DNA of 64,000 nucleotides from assembly GCF_026151205.1 (NCBI RefSeq), contig NC_087077.1, forward strand, positions 4,650,001 to 4,714,000. Direction: 5' to 3'. This stretch comes from Bolinopsis microptera. Taxonomy: Eukaryota; Ctenophora; Tentaculata; Lobata; Bolinopsidae. Made by a program: the position numbers and the translations under genes. Below the pieces are notes generated by a model. It saw only the letters and a list, made by a program, of their open reading frames with translations, did not search any database and was not told the origin of the DNA. Below are positions 10,400-24,054 of this stretch, in pieces. Positions within the stretch are counted from its first letter, which is position 1. Each line of letters begins with the position of its first letter.

Positions 10400-11526
10400 T
10401 CAATTTTACCTGGCCGGCAAGCTGCAGTCCCTGTGCGCGGCGCTCTTTTAAAGCTTCCTGAACAGGAATACGTGAGAGAAGCGAGCAATATACTAGCAGG
10501 CTCAAGGCTAGGGCAGGTAAACTCAATCTCGCAAATTTTATTTCCTGTCCCTACGAACTGTGAGTAAAAACATTAGACTTAGAGACGTTAGACCAAATGA
10601 AAAACTATCTTGTGTTAATTAAAATTGAAAACATTGCAACCGGGGATTAGAATTAATCTTTGGAGACATAGATATGTATTGACATTATCAATTATGATCA
10701 CATTTATATACAACAATTTTGTACTACCTATTATTACAATTACCATTACATTTAAAATTTGAAAAAAATTGAAATTTATCGTATGATTCATAATCTGTGA
10801 TCTGAGATCGTGTTAACGCTAATTAATATTATAACAGTCATGACTAGCGTCACTGATCAAGTCAATATCTTTAGCAGCAATAAAATGCAAAATATTTTGC
10901 ATTATAATCAACATTTTACAACAAGTGAAGATCTGGAAAAATCGTAGTTATCAATCGATACTAACAATACCAAATACTAAAACAATACAGGTAAAAGCCG
11001 GGAACTTTGTGTCATCGCCATTTTGCCATCGAAGTCTTGGACGAAGAGTCGTTAAAAACATGAAATATTTTGATGAAAAATCATGTCCAAAACCCAAATA
11101 TTTGGAATGGATGGCAATCAGCAATGACACATCCAGCTGCCATCACACTCAACTAAACCATAAGATAGATAAATCAATCATCAAAATATTCTCAGTTTCT
11201 GTTGATCGGTATCTCAAATAGCCCTTCAACATACTGAAAGAGCCCCTAATATGACTTTCGTCACACTAATCAATCGTCTGTTTTCAAACACATTAAACAT
11301 CTACGAAGAGTCCCTGCTACTTGAATTCCCTTTTCTATACAGTTAGCTCACGACTCACGACTCACGTGGAACACATCACACGGCTTTATACACGTGTTTT
11401 ACTTGGCGGCGCTCACTGCTCAGCCTGGGGTCCCCAGGTATAATACACGTGTTATACCCAGAACCCACGTGTTATACCCAGTACCCACGTGTTATATCCA
11501 AATAAGGAAATATCCAGGGAGGCTTA
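10400..11526. other. Intergenic; CACGTG-rich stretch near the CLEC16A 3' end
   Basis: No gene is supported. At 11340-11500 the palindrome CACGTG occurs several times, partly as a near-tandem unit (CACGTGTTATACCCAG repeated). A deleted family A copy (GCTCAGCCTGGGGTCCCCAGG) sits at about 11413-11438. The open frame at 10925-11221 shows no family features. Confidence 0.4.
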
Positions 11527-14500
11527 TCACACGACTTCAGGGTCCGGCAATTTAGCCAGAGACTTACGAGGGGAACTGGGAGTGCCGCTACTAGACCCGC
11601 TGGTAGAGCCACCCTTCCTCCTCGAATTACTGAGTGACGTCACGTCACGTGGTGTGACGTCATGACTCTTCTCCGAACCACTCACAGACGAGGCGGCGGA
11701 GGATTCAGGGGAGGTTGGGAGTTTGGGGATTGATACGTTACTTTTCTCGGCTTTACTTTTGCCTATGTTTGGGCCTGGGTAAAAGAGGTCAGTTATAGTC
11801 TTAGAGATCTCTCAATTTCCTGAATAGAGTTCATGTCATTGAATTTTTTCTTATTACCCCATAATTGTTACTTGTTTCACACGTGAAGTTATAGTTAAAA
11901 TACCCACCCTTATTCTGTAATGTCACCTCAAGTTGTGTGTTCGAAGGCTGTAAAATATCGTTAATTAAATAATCTACAGTATTGAGATAATGAATGAATG
12001 AAGTAAAACAGCTATCTACATATAACTTTAGCGTGAAATCAGCAACACAGCAAATCACTATCAGCATGAGAAATAAAACAATCTCCAAATTTGTAAGCAA
12101 GTTTTGTGCCAAATAGAATTTAATTTTAGTAGAACTGTAATATCCAATTTTAATGATTCAATGAACTCCATTCAGGACTTGGTTTAAACCAAAAGTAAAA
12201 AACAATGTAAGAACTCCCAATTCAATTAATTTAAGATATTAAATAATCTGTCCCAAAAATATTTTCAAAAAACACGGAAATTGGAAAACATGCTCTCCTC
12301 TAACTTGTCAGATGATTTAAAAGCCAAAGAACAACATTTAGTTACCTTTCTTAAGTGCAGTAGAAGTGACCCGAGAGTTTCCGAGGAATGGTTCTTCAGG
12401 TATGCGGCCAGGCATGTCGAGCACGTGGGATAACTTGAATCCCTTCAGTTTTTGTAAACTTTCTCTGCCTTGTTTCAGGCGAGTTTTTGCAGCAAAGCAT
12501 CTGATGTGGTCCTCAAACTGAAATCTGAAGGAAGGGTTCAATCAAAATGAAGTCAAGTATAACTTTATATTGGAGTTAGATTTATCTTGAAGAGAAAAGG
12601 TTAGGGTCGTTCATGTATCACTGAAGGGGAGGGAGGGGGTTTCTAAATGATTACACTAGTGTAATTTGAACCGAATAGCTACGTATAAAACTGGTCACGA
12701 AGGGGGGAGGGGAGGGGACCGGGGGTGATAACATAAACGGTAATATGTGAACGACTCCTTAGCTTATGGCATTCTCTTAGCTCGAAATAACATACCGAAG
12801 GGCATATAAATATATCTGCTAAACTAACGAGGTTTAAAAAACTAACTTGGCTCTGAAGGAGAAGTTGTTAGATCCGCTCTTTTCAATAGTGACGAGCAGG
12901 TTACGATTATTATCCTTGTCTGGCCTGGCGTCAACACACTGCAGTGGAGCCACAAACTGGACGATACCATACCCTGAAACATTGGATATATTATCACAGG
13001 GTATAGAAGTGCCACTCACAACTCACAAGGCTTGGTTGGAGAACTTGGCTTGGTTCCAACACTAGAGGAACCCTTTTGCACGTCATCTTCAATGGCCAAC
13101 GTGGTAGCGTCCTTAGGGATTTTCAGTTTTGGTTGCACGATTACTAGTGGTTTAACTAACCTAATCTCCCAGGCGCATTGTCGGGTTCTACCAGTATCAG
13201 TTGATGAGTATCAATAACAAGGAACCTCTTCACCTGGAGCAAAAAGTCTAGGGTAAGAGGCAAAAAATGAATGGATACATTTCAAATAACTTCTTTTTTT
13301 CATAACATAATATTATCATAATTCTTCATTTGAAGAAATCAAACGATCTTAATTATTCGTTTTAAATTATTACAAAATTTCAGCCAGCCACAAAGCAACA
13401 GTTAAGCGAGCCAGAATACGATTTTATATCAGACATTTACAGCTCGTTTTATGTAACGATGTTGGTCAAAACAAATATGTTCAAAATTCAATCATTAGAA
13501 TAGTCAAGTGATTTGAAAGATTGTTTTTCGCTTTAATAATATCAGAAAACACAAGATTACGGTTGACGAATAACTCACGGGAGAACGCATGTTACTAAGG
13601 AGCATACTTGCAAAGCCCTGTATTTTTGGTATGAACATCACAATATACAGCGGGGGGGTTAGGACTTAGGGGGTCATTAATATTGTTATACGGTTAGAGG
13701 GTCATTAAATCGGGTAAACCCCCCTCAAATCCTTGCTGAGAGCAGGAACACCTAATATTGGGGGGGGGGGGGGGGGCCAACCATATTAAAGTATATTAAA
13801 ATGTAGGATTTTTTCCAATTTTGACCCGGGGATATACTTTAATATACTTTAATATACTTTAATATACTTTAATATACTTAAATGTACTTTAATATACTTT
13901 AATGTACTTTAATATACTTTAATATTCCTACATTTTCTCTATTAAAATTTTGAATCCATATTACTTACCATATACTTGACCAATTTATGAGCCAAAATAT
14001 ATGAATTATGAGTTCAGGGGACTAGCAACTGGCTTATCTTCTAATCTACTAATTGTAGGTATATTAAAGTATATTAAAATGTAGGTTTTTTTTCCAATTT
14101 TGACCCGGGATATACTTTAATATACTTTAATATACTTTAATATACCTACATTATAAAAAATTATGTGAAAAGTTTTGTTGTATTTAATGTATAGATTAGA
14201 TTTACCTTTCATGTAAAGTTAGTCTTGTTCAAAGATATTGATACTTGACCAATTTATGAGCCAAAATATATGAATTATAAGTTCAGGGGACCAGTAATTT
14301 GCTTATCTTCTAATCTACTAATTGTAGGTATATTAAAGTACATTAAAATGTAGGATTTTTTCCGATTTTGACCCGGGGATATACTTTAATATACTTTAAT
14401 ATGGTTGGCCCCCCCCCCCCCCAATATTACAGTAACCCTCCAATATTCCCCCATACTATAGTTGAATTCTACGAACGCACCAAGTGTTATAATTTCATGT

Positions 14501-17500
14501 ACCAGTTCCCTACTTCAGAATTCGTTACATTTGATCTTATGTAGAGTGTAGACGAGGCAATTAATTTTACACTATTGAGTCAGATAAATATCATACGATA
14601 AACAAGCTAGATTAACTAACGCACAAAAATGATCTTACCACGTCATTTTCAGAGATAACCGCACAAGCTATCAGATCGCTGTGGTTCAGGTTTAAAATGT
14701 CTCCTTTTGTAACTTGCAATGAAAGATTGAGCAACGGTAACTCCTGTTCTTCTTGACCCACAGCCTGATAATGTTTAGATTAACTACTATATTTAGTGAA
14801 GAAATATTCTCTGAATAGTGGAAGAAAAATAATTCGTGGAAGAATTAGCTTCTAGTTTCTAGTTTTGATAGGTCAGCTGATAATCTAGAGGTGTGGTAAG
14901 TTTTACATAGAGTCATTATTGGTTAATATACCTCAAGCCATAGGCGTCGAATTGTAAAGAACACCATAAGCGACTTTCTCATTTTCTCAAAATCACCACA
15001 AGGCAATCTCTTCGTAAAGTCGATACCTGAGCATATTAAATTATTGGTTTCAATAAAATCTGTAATAATCATATTCGCAACATGTTGTTTTCTTGCTCGG
15101 ATACCTTTTACCCTGTGACGTCAACTGAGCTCATTATTTTTTGACAAAGCTGTGATGGTAGGAAAAAATCAATCTACCGCAACGTAACTGCTGCCAATTT
15201 TTCGTAGTCATATGTTTACAAGAACACTGAACACAGTGAAACAGGTTAGCGTAATCATTATCATAAAATTGTTGGAAAATGTAACTGAATAATTGTGTTA
15301 TCACTTATCTGTGTTTGTCAAAACTTCCTAAATGTATGCTGAGGATACTCCCTTAGGATACGTTAGGGCTCCTAGGGAAGTAGGGGTACTACTAAGGGTA
15401 CTACAGCTAGGCGAGTAGGGGTACTGTTGTTCCATGTAAGGTCTGATTACTAAGCCGGAGCTAAGATGACGTCACAGGGTATAAAGGGCAGTGTACGACA
15501 CATGAAGAATACGATCACGTGACCGATGTGAACAAGGTCACGTGTACAACAGTTAACTATAAAGTTTAAATTCCAAAAGATCAGCCATCAGTGTACAACT
15601 CTAAAATTATGATGAAGATTTTGCCACGGATGGGATACGCAATACGTGCCTGGATCTTTCTATTTTCTAAGCTATATCGCGGTGCATTAATACTCACGTG
15701 CGCGGCTAAATTTCATTACAAGATTTCGCCAAAAACTAGTTGTAGCAGTTGCAAAAGTTTATTATTAGTCCGGTCGCATGATTTTGTGGATATACCACAA
15801 CAGTTTAGTAAAGCAACAAACAAACTCGTTTATTCAACATATTTACAAACCTGTGAGTGGAGTGTAGACTGGTCCTAGTAACATACACTCATCCCCCATC
15901 AAGTGTGCCACATTCGTTGGGCGACGTTTATTGAATGCTTTGAATTCCTCGTCGAACAATTCCACAAACAGTGTGTTGTCCTCTCCTGAAAAAGTGGCGT
16001 TCTTGTCTAATGAGATATTCGGATATTGACTATAGCACATACATATATTTCTATAGAAGTTAAGGACTGTGTCCATGTATCACTACATTCACTAGGGTTA
16101 ACTAGGTTGATATAACACCTGCGACCATCATAATATAAGTACATTGGATACACGAGTTAACGAAAGCGAAAGAAAGAAAGGGGCCGATGTAAGATGTGGG
16201 CTGTATTGAGGGGGTTTCAAAGGATAAAATCTAGGGTTTTTGAGATTTCTGAAGATGATTAGAATTGAGACTGGAGGGCCAAGGATAGGAAAATTCATTA
16301 GAGACGATATTTTCATATTATTATTCTTTTAGCTATTTATTTTATTGTCAAAAGGAAGTCTCAAGCTTGCATTCCCTAAAGTACCCATACTGATTACAAA
16401 ACCTCCTCATCTTGAAACACTGTGTATTCCTCAGCTCATAACTCTGTGACATAGTGTAGAACGTACGGTAATGACTCTGCAAGCAAGTGTGTGCACATGG
16501 AACAGTGTTTGCACACATCTCTAATTGCTTACACGCTTAATTATAAACATACATCTGCTCAATGATTTGTAATACGCACATGTCAGCCATTATACGGAAT
16601 CAATTAGGATTCAGGACATGATTATTATTGTCTATTACACTGGTAAGAAATCTCGTGTACAAATCTACGAGATACATTGTTAAAGATAAATCAGAAACTC
16701 TGTGATAACATTCTTCAAATAGTTGAAGAACACCCTTACCTGTGTAAAAGTTCCTGAGAAACCGCACAGAATTCTCTTTGACTGCAGTGAGAACAGCTAA
16801 GTGGTTATCATGAAGGAGCACTCTGTTTTCGTAGGTGGTCAACACGCGCAGTAATCTATCTGCTAATTCCACTGTTACTAACCTGGTGGCATATCATTAT
16901 TCATTACTCTCCCTTGTAAGATATTTGCATACAGGGTATTTTCTGAAGGATTATCTACCCACCATTTTATTTGTGAGCTGTATTTATACAACAGTTTATA
17001 AACCGTTCAGGTCTCATACCTAATAATTATACCTAATATTACCTAATAATTTCACGCACGTAAATTATGGGTGGTCACACTCGTTATGAATACGGAGCTG
17101 CGACACCTTCCCTTAAAGTAAGAATCAGTACAATGCACACGAAGATATTGTAGTACATACTTACGACAGAACAAGAATTTGCACTATTTGTGGGAATTTA
17201 TAAAAAAGTAAATAAAAAAAAAACATACCTGACACAGCCGTCAACATGACAAGACTTATCAAGTAGGTTTAACAATCTATCAACAATTCTATCATCGTAG
17301 TAGTAAGGAGCGGGCGGGCGGTGAGGCATTGATTTGTTAGTGAACATGGCGTACAATAGAGCTGCACTGAACAGTGCTTCTACGTCATCTTCACCCAGCT
17401 GAGAATTATATTAACTTACTTTTCATCTAACAAATTATTCCTTATTCAATGTCCATTTGCAAACATCATATTCTCACACCTGAGAAATAAAATCGATATG

Positions 17501-20500
17501 AAACCCATTTTATCCTAACATCTCAGAGATAAGAATCGGCGTTACCTCTAAACAGCTGAGTAAAGCATCGTAGAAGATACAGCTTCTGGTTGGTGGGCAG
17601 TGAAAGGCGTCCGCAAAGTGAGACGTGTCCGAGGTCTTTGTAGGGGTGAAAAACAGGTCCTGAAAAACAAACTTTAAGAAACCAGTACAACAGGTTACTG
17701 CTGTCAAGGAAAAACTATTACAGTAAAACCCCGATTTACCGCGGAGTTTGGGGGAAAGGAAACATCCGCGGTAAATCGGGGTTCGCGGTAAATCGGGGTT
17801 TTGTGTGTTTACATTATACATGTTAAGCCCTATTTGGGGGAAAGGAGATGGCCGCGGTGTATCGGGGTTTGCAGTAAATCGGGGCGCGGTATATCGGGGT
17901 TTTACTGTAATATGTATAATAGTGGTCAAAACTATACTCATAAGAAACGTAAAACATGCAAAAATATTCTTTTAATAGGCATCTTGTGAGTAACAGATAA
18001 GTAATGACAAAAAGGTAACCTCAGCAGAAGCGGTGGTAGGTAGTTTAGGGGGTGTAGCTGGCCTAGTGGGTGGTTCTGATGACAACTCCTTGTTAACATC
18101 TTTCAGAGTCTGGTTAACATCCTGAATCTCTACATCTGATAACGTTATCGTAGTGTCGTTATCAGAGTACTGTGTTTTGTCCTCGTCTGTTACAGGCTTA
18201 TCAGCGGAGTTACCAGTTCTTGTTCCTGCCTTATCTTCTGCCTTATCTCCTGCCTTATCTGTATGATTGTTATCTTGAGTGTTAGAAGTACTGCTTTGTT
18301 CCTCCTCTGTAGTTGTAGTTGACAAGGGTGCGAGCACTTTCTCAGACTGAAACGCACCATTCTCAACTGAATTACCAGATGGTGACGGTGACGGTGGTTG
18401 AAGGGTGGGTGACTCAGGTTCGGGGGACCGGAACTCTGCAGTAGTAACCGAACTGTTTCCCTGAACTGCAGTGTCAGTGTCCACACTACGAGGCTCTGTC
18501 TCCAGAGAAGCAGAGTGACTGAGAGTGGAGTCTGATTCCAGGTTGGGGGATTGAGATCTCACGTCATGTGACACGTCATGTGACTGATCATGTGCATTGT
18601 TATTGTGAGCCGGATCCTGGTTTTCAGCAGCCACAACATCTTCAATATCCTGGGCTATGTTCTCCATCGTCTCACTGCTCACAATTCCTGTATAAAACCA
18701 CATGTATTAGTATTGAGTATGAATTCGAAGAACCTGTGATAAAGTTAAAAATAACTGAAATTCTTACAATACACTGTATTGTTAATTCATCTGAATCACG
18801 CTGTAAGATTCTGGATAAATGCCAAAACATTACATGCTGTTCAAGAATTCCAATTTGATCAGTTGTATCAATTAGACTTAATTATGAATAAGCTCATATT
18901 TCACGCAAAATTCTGCCAAGAGAACTCCTAAAGTAAACTGAAACTTGTTTTCGGCATTTCTGTGCATCAAATTACTCATACATTATCAATTATCATGTAC
19001 TATGTCAAGCGTACATAAGTCACGCACAGTACTGTAAAACATGGAGGACCTTGCAGTCTTCTGCCTTATCAGCAGTGTACACTGTGTGTCATATATTAAT
19101 GGTGATAAATATAATATCATTGCATCAATCAATTATTTATTTTAGATAAAAGATGAAATCATCGGATAAGTAATTATAATTTTTAATGGCTTCAATCTAT
19201 AAGATAGTAAGTGATAATTTGTTAACCATATAATATAATAGATAACCCAGAATGTAACCCACCTGAATCTTCAGAAACAGGGTACTCCATGTTACCAGCT
19301 TCATTTCCAGGCTCCTCCAACACTTCTCTATCTGTCACGTGATCCTCCACGTGGTTCTCATCAGGTATCACGTGACTTGTCTCAGGGGTGTTCTTGTAGT
19401 TATCTGGAGTAGAGAACCCATCCAGAACATCAGGAGTTGTGGTGGAGCTGGTGCTGTCTAGTTGGGGGACTAGGCTGGAGGTGGAGGGTGGGTCTAGTTG
19501 GGGGACTAGGCTGGAGGTGGAGGGTGGGTCTAGGCTGGAGGTGGAGGGTGGGTCTAGGCTGGAGGTGGAGGGTGGGTCTAGGATGTCTATAAAACTCTCT
19601 GTTCTACTGCTGTTCTCGCTGTTCTCACTGTTCTCACTGTCTGTTAGGAGAGAAGAGGAGGGTTAGAATGGGAAGAGGAGAACATGTATCGAGTAATAAT
19701 CGTAGGGCATGAGATTTTGAGATCTACAGAAACTTTAGATTGGCGAAAAAATTCAGAGGAAAAACAAGAAATTCACAGAAAAACAAGAAACTCCTTGGAA
19801 CTGACCAACATAAACAGCCTCACTATACGCACTGCTCTCCTTGCTAACTGTACTAGACTCTCTACTCCTTGCATCTCCTGGTACACTACTGTTCTTTAGT
19901 GAGGCCACTCTGTGTACTTTAGTTCCCAGTAGTGGGTCTATCCCTGCGTCTTGGGAAAACACTGTTACTTGTCAGTTAAGTAAAAGTGAAACACTGTTAC
20001 TTGACAGTTAGGTGAGAGTGAAAGTGAAACACTTTTACTCGTCAGTTACGTGAAATTTGAGAGAGAGCTAGGTTGTCACTTCACTTACAAAGTGGTGGTT
20101 GTTATGCAGGGTTACAAAATTTTTAACACACTAAATACCTTAAATACCATTAAATAATACACTAAATACCTGGGTCGAGGATGCTCTTCAGATAACCAGT
20201 CTGACTAAACGTTTGCTTTTTCTGGTATTTTTCAAGATCCTTCATTCTGGATTCTTCTTGGAGTCTTTTTGCTTCTCTTTCTTTTAGTTCTTGCTTGTGC
20301 TCCTAGAACAGCCACGTTTTTAACATTATGTTCAACTTCAAGTTACAAAAATTATTATAGATTATAATATGAGAATGTAATATTAAAATCAAGAAAATAT
20401 AACTGGATTTTTCATCGAGATCACTTTCTACCTTGGCGAGTCGAGTTGGTTGTAAGTTCTGTTTATTTTTAGGTATAACAGCAGGATTGAAGGTCTCCTG

Positions 20501-23482
20501 AATTCGATGGCTTGGTTTTGTAAACCTTCTCAACGTATCTGAACTCTCCTAAATAATTAATTTTTTAATTGTGCATAATTTGAGCAGACGTATCTTTTGT
20601 GTAACATATGTGTGACCGAAAGATGGAGACTCTTGGGTTAAAGCCTATTCATTCTTAATATAATTATAGCAGTGAAACATGTACTAGGTTAGGGTTTTCC
20701 CCGAAACTGATATAAAATGAAAGTGGAAGTGAAAGTGAAATATACCAAGTTAGGGTTCTCTTCAAAGCAGATGTAGAGTTTGAGCTGTTTGACAAGGGGA
20801 GGATGGGTAAGGATTAGGAAGACTTGCGAGAGAAGGAAGAGTGCACACTTTACACTAACTTGCGGGGAGTCAACCTGGAAACAGTCATTAACAGGTCATT
20901 ATCATGTGATTAGCAGGTCATTATCATGTGATTAGCATGTCATTAACAAGTAATTAACTAAACACTAGTCATATAATAAGACGGATAGATCTAACACTAC
21001 TTCGATATTTCCTTATCCCTCCTGTCGACGAACTTCTAATATCCTTATCAGACATCAGTAACAATCAGGAACAATACAGTCAAGCTAAATATAGCAGACA
21101 GCTACTAACCTTAAGACTTGGATCCAGTGAGTAGACGTAAAGAGGTATGAGCAGAGTATTGAGGAGATGTTCACATAACATACTGTTCAGAGACTGCATT
21201 TGTAGCAACATTATATCGTGTACATAGTGCATGTCATCTAGATGCAGTGCAACCAGGGACTCCAGTTTATTTCGGGTGAGATGTGTTGCTTCGGTTCTCA
21301 AACAGCGCTCCATCATTAATACGTTGTTGCCTGTTGCAGGAGAGGGGTTCACTTTCATTTCTCATTAAAAACATTGTGGTTGTTACAGTAAATGTGAGTG
21401 TTGTGCTTACATATGAGAACAATCTAGAAGCTCTATAATGATGTGAAATATTGTGCTATTAATATTAGAATACAATTTTAGAGAGAAAGGTTGTATTCAA
21501 ATGAAAGAGCAATAGTCACATTTAATATTATAATATTGTGTTCAAGAACAGAAGATCCAAAATTTAATTTGTTTTAATTTTTATCAATAAACGTTTGTAC
21601 ATTTAAACCAGATAGTAATAATATGTGTTAATGAGACAAATTGCAATAGTTTCACTTTCACATAACTATAGTTTCACTTTCACGTACCAATGAACCATAC
21701 GAGGTTACTGAAATAAGGTGCGGCTGTTTTGTCGTGGATAAACTTTATAATCGCTTCGTCTCCAACCTGAGATTAACAAAATAATAAGTACAACAGGATT
21801 TAATCGTCTACTAGATCACGGGTCAAGAACAATACTACAAGTATACCGCACTGGGGGTAGGGGTTAGGGGTCATAGACACTTTCATCTGCGACAATTGTT
21901 GGAACATGTGGTGAGTTGCAATGACACCATCCCTTAACTCAAATACGGATAAAACAAAGGGTTAATAATAAAACAAAGGATTGGTTTTATTTGCCGTAAC
22001 ATCAATTATTGATAAAGACAAACTAAAAACACCCAAGCACGTGCCTTTTATTAAAGTTAGAACTTGATGGGTGCCAAACATTTGGCAATTAAACTTACAA
22101 ACTCTGAGCAACTAAAATCTAAATCACATGTATCTTCATACAAAGATTTGTATAAAGTAGTTGTACAAACATTGCGTCAGCAGTGCAGAACTAAAAACAA
22201 GAACAGAAACAACTCATTATTCTAGTTTTGTTGCTCTAACCTGATAAACGTTAAGAGTGAGAGTTCTGACTGCAATTCTAACCATACTCTCGTTATGGTT
22301 AAAGAACTTGATAGCTTCTGTATAGAGTGGAAAATCACGGAGATGCTGAAATAATGAATGAATGAAATAACTAATCAATCCAATACTTTCATTTTACTAA
22401 CCGCCATTTTATTTAATGGTCATGTCAAAACACCCCGTTAAAATATGCTGTATTGTGGCTTTAACCAGAAACTGAAATCATTGTCCAAATTGTTCATGGA
22501 ACAGTTAAACTCCAATATTCCTCAGGGCTCAGAGTTTGGGGGAAAGGAAACAGCTGCGGCAAATTGGTGGCCGGGGTGCTGTAAATCGGGGTTTTACTGT
22601 ACTGTATGGCAAAAGCATCTTACCTCATTATAGAAGAAATGGATGGTGTTGCTATTCAGTTTGAGGGACAGGGTCTTCAGAAAAGATATGTAGTATGCCA
22701 TGATCTCCTCGTCAGAAAAGTCGAATTCATGACAAATTACTGAGTTCACATGGTTGTTTGACAGGAGAAAATCTGCGGATATAAAAACAATAAAAATCTG
22801 CAAATCAGCGGTTTTTGGCAATGAATATTCAACATGTTTAGAAGTAGGGGATATACAAGTATTGAGTAAAAATGTGTAAAAGAGGTCTGAACTTACAAAT
22901 AGAAGTTTCATTTCTGATGTTCTCGAACAAGATGTTGAGTGTTTGCAGAAGCTGGGTACAAACGTAAGCTCCACATTTTGGCTGCTCAATGATACTCAAG
23001 AAATAGCTTTGGATACCCTTTTCCAAGAAGAAACTGAAAATAAAATGGTGTAAGCAGTGTTGAAAGGAAAGTACAATATTAACCGAATTTATTTAAGCAA
23101 GATCACTTTATCTCTGTGGGATACATAAATAAAAAGGTGTTCTAAATAGCTAGAAGATACTTACTCAAATACTCTAGGGTCATTCTGGTCACCCCAGATG
23201 ACAGTTTCTGCGATGGAGCGTAAAACTTCAACAATAAGTGTTTTATTATTATCAGTGACTATGGAGTTCTTTACTAAAACTGAGTAGAGGGACCTGCAGA
23301 AAGAATAATATAAATAAATGTTAAAGCTATGCAATGAAATGTATTAATGCTTATGATATCAATCTGGATTCATTTTGATAAATATGTTAATACCTCTTGT
23401 GGTCTTATTGTACTTACTTTAACAAATCAAGAGAAGGGGACTTGTTCTGTTTAACAACTGTTCCGAACCATGATCTTCTCAT
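11527..23482 (-). CDS. CLEC16A: CLEC16A orthologue (Ema/GOP-1 family), complete, 23 exons
   Basis: Exons (minus): 23418-23482, 23165-23293, 22897-23033, 22624-22772, 22241-22345, 21688-21766, 21110-21330, 20746-20874, 20432-20548, 20170-20302, 19806-19961, 19263-19640, 18020-18687, 17546-17659, 17229-17398, 16740-16882, 15851-15985, 14932-15026, 14639-14764, 13161-13233, 12847-12973, 12346-12524, 11527-11774. They total 3876 nt, exactly 1292 codons with stop, all phases compatible. The N-terminal FPL region carries family signatures ([54 protein letters not shown]). The C-terminal half carries [30 protein letters not shown] and [14 protein letters not shown]. Between them, exons 10-13 encode a charged helix and about 400 residues rich in Ser, Thr, Pro and Glu, longer than I expect from animal relatives. 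The last exon is a Ser-rich tail, as in human CLEC16A. Known family role: endosomal membrane traffic, autophagosome/lysosome maturation and mitophagy. The start fits the short conserved N-terminus (MRRSWFG). Confidence 0.93.
12604..12758. mobile_element. PIF/Harbinger-type MITE in a CLEC16A intron
   Basis: A 155-bp insert with ends GGGTCGTTCA and TGAACGACTCC, flanked by TTA on both sides (12601-12603 and 12759-12761), the 3-bp duplication typical of PIF/Harbinger. The interior has two G-rich runs (GGGGAGGGAGGGGG and GGGGGGAGGGGAGGGG). No coding capacity. Confidence 0.7.
13753..14429. mobile_element. 677-bp inverted-repeat element with G-run/C-run ends in a CLEC16A intron
   Basis: Left end TAATATT then 17 or so G, then CCAACCATATTAAAGTATA. 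The right end is the inverse, closing with a C-run and AATATTA. The TA at each tip could be a target duplication. Inside, a TATACTTTAA motif is tandemly repeated. A block of about 120 bp (beginning TTGACCAATTTATGAGCC) occurs twice, each time followed by a unit containing TTTTGACCCGGG(G)ATATAC. No open frame. Confidence 0.7.
17721..17907. mobile_element. Tigger/pogo-like MITE in a CLEC16A intron
   Basis: Begins CAGTAAAACCCCGATTTACC and ends ATCGGGGTTTTACTG, flanked by TA. CAGT-A-AACCCC termini with a TA duplication are characteristic of pogo/Tigger elements. The inside repeats GCGGTAAATCGGGGTT and TTTGGGGGAAAGGA phrases. Fragments of the same element lie at about 22528-22608 (another CLEC16A intron) and 43368-43440. 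Confidence 0.75.
19439..19580 (-). repeat. Coding minisatellite in CLEC16A exon 12
   Basis: A 24-bp unit encoding Asp-Pro-Pro-Ser-Thr-Ser-Ser-Leu is repeated about five times, two copies separated by an extra Val-Pro-Gln-Leu. All units are multiples of 3, so the frame is kept. It lies in the low-complexity insert between the conserved halves of the protein. Confidence 0.8.
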
Positions 23483-24054
23483 TATTAATCAGTGCCATTT
23501 TGTCATGATGCTACCTAACATTGGTGACATAGCATTAAGTAAACAACAATAGCAGAAAATTCATTAAGGAATTGAAGTTTGATTAAAGAATATAGCTTAA
23601 TTAAGGAAAACAAATTTTAAGGAATACAAATTTGAATTTTGATCTTTATTACAGATTAAATATATCATAGATAAGCATAAAAGCCATGCGTCGGCTGATT
23701 GCCTCCAGGGACAAAAGGATTTCGCGGCATGTACGAAACCGCGAAATTTCCCTTTCTCCGCGACAAATCGCGATTTTTTATGTTTTCCGCGACAGACCGC
23801 GAAATCTCCCATTCTCCGCGACAAATCGCGATTTTTTCAGTTTTTCGCGAAAAATCGCGCATTTTCCTTTAAATCTGAAGACCAAATTTGTGCATTATCT
23901 TTTAAATCTGGGGACCAAATTTGCGCATTTTCCTTAAAATCTGAGGACCAAGTTTGCGTATTTTCCATAAAATCTGCGGGCCAAATGTCACGTTTTCTAC
24001 AAGTATATGAAACCAATCACATTTTCAGCCTTCCGTGAGTTCTGATTGTAGGTA

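Noticed and set aside
13771-14400. TATACTTTAA arrays considered as a CRISPR-like array
   Set aside because: The units are contiguous and part of a palindromic transposable element in a eukaryotic intron, with no spacer structure.
17510-17941. A 143-codon minus-strand frame overlapping CLEC16A exon 14
   Set aside because: Only 17546-17659 is a CLEC16A exon. The rest is intron and the Tigger-like MITE.
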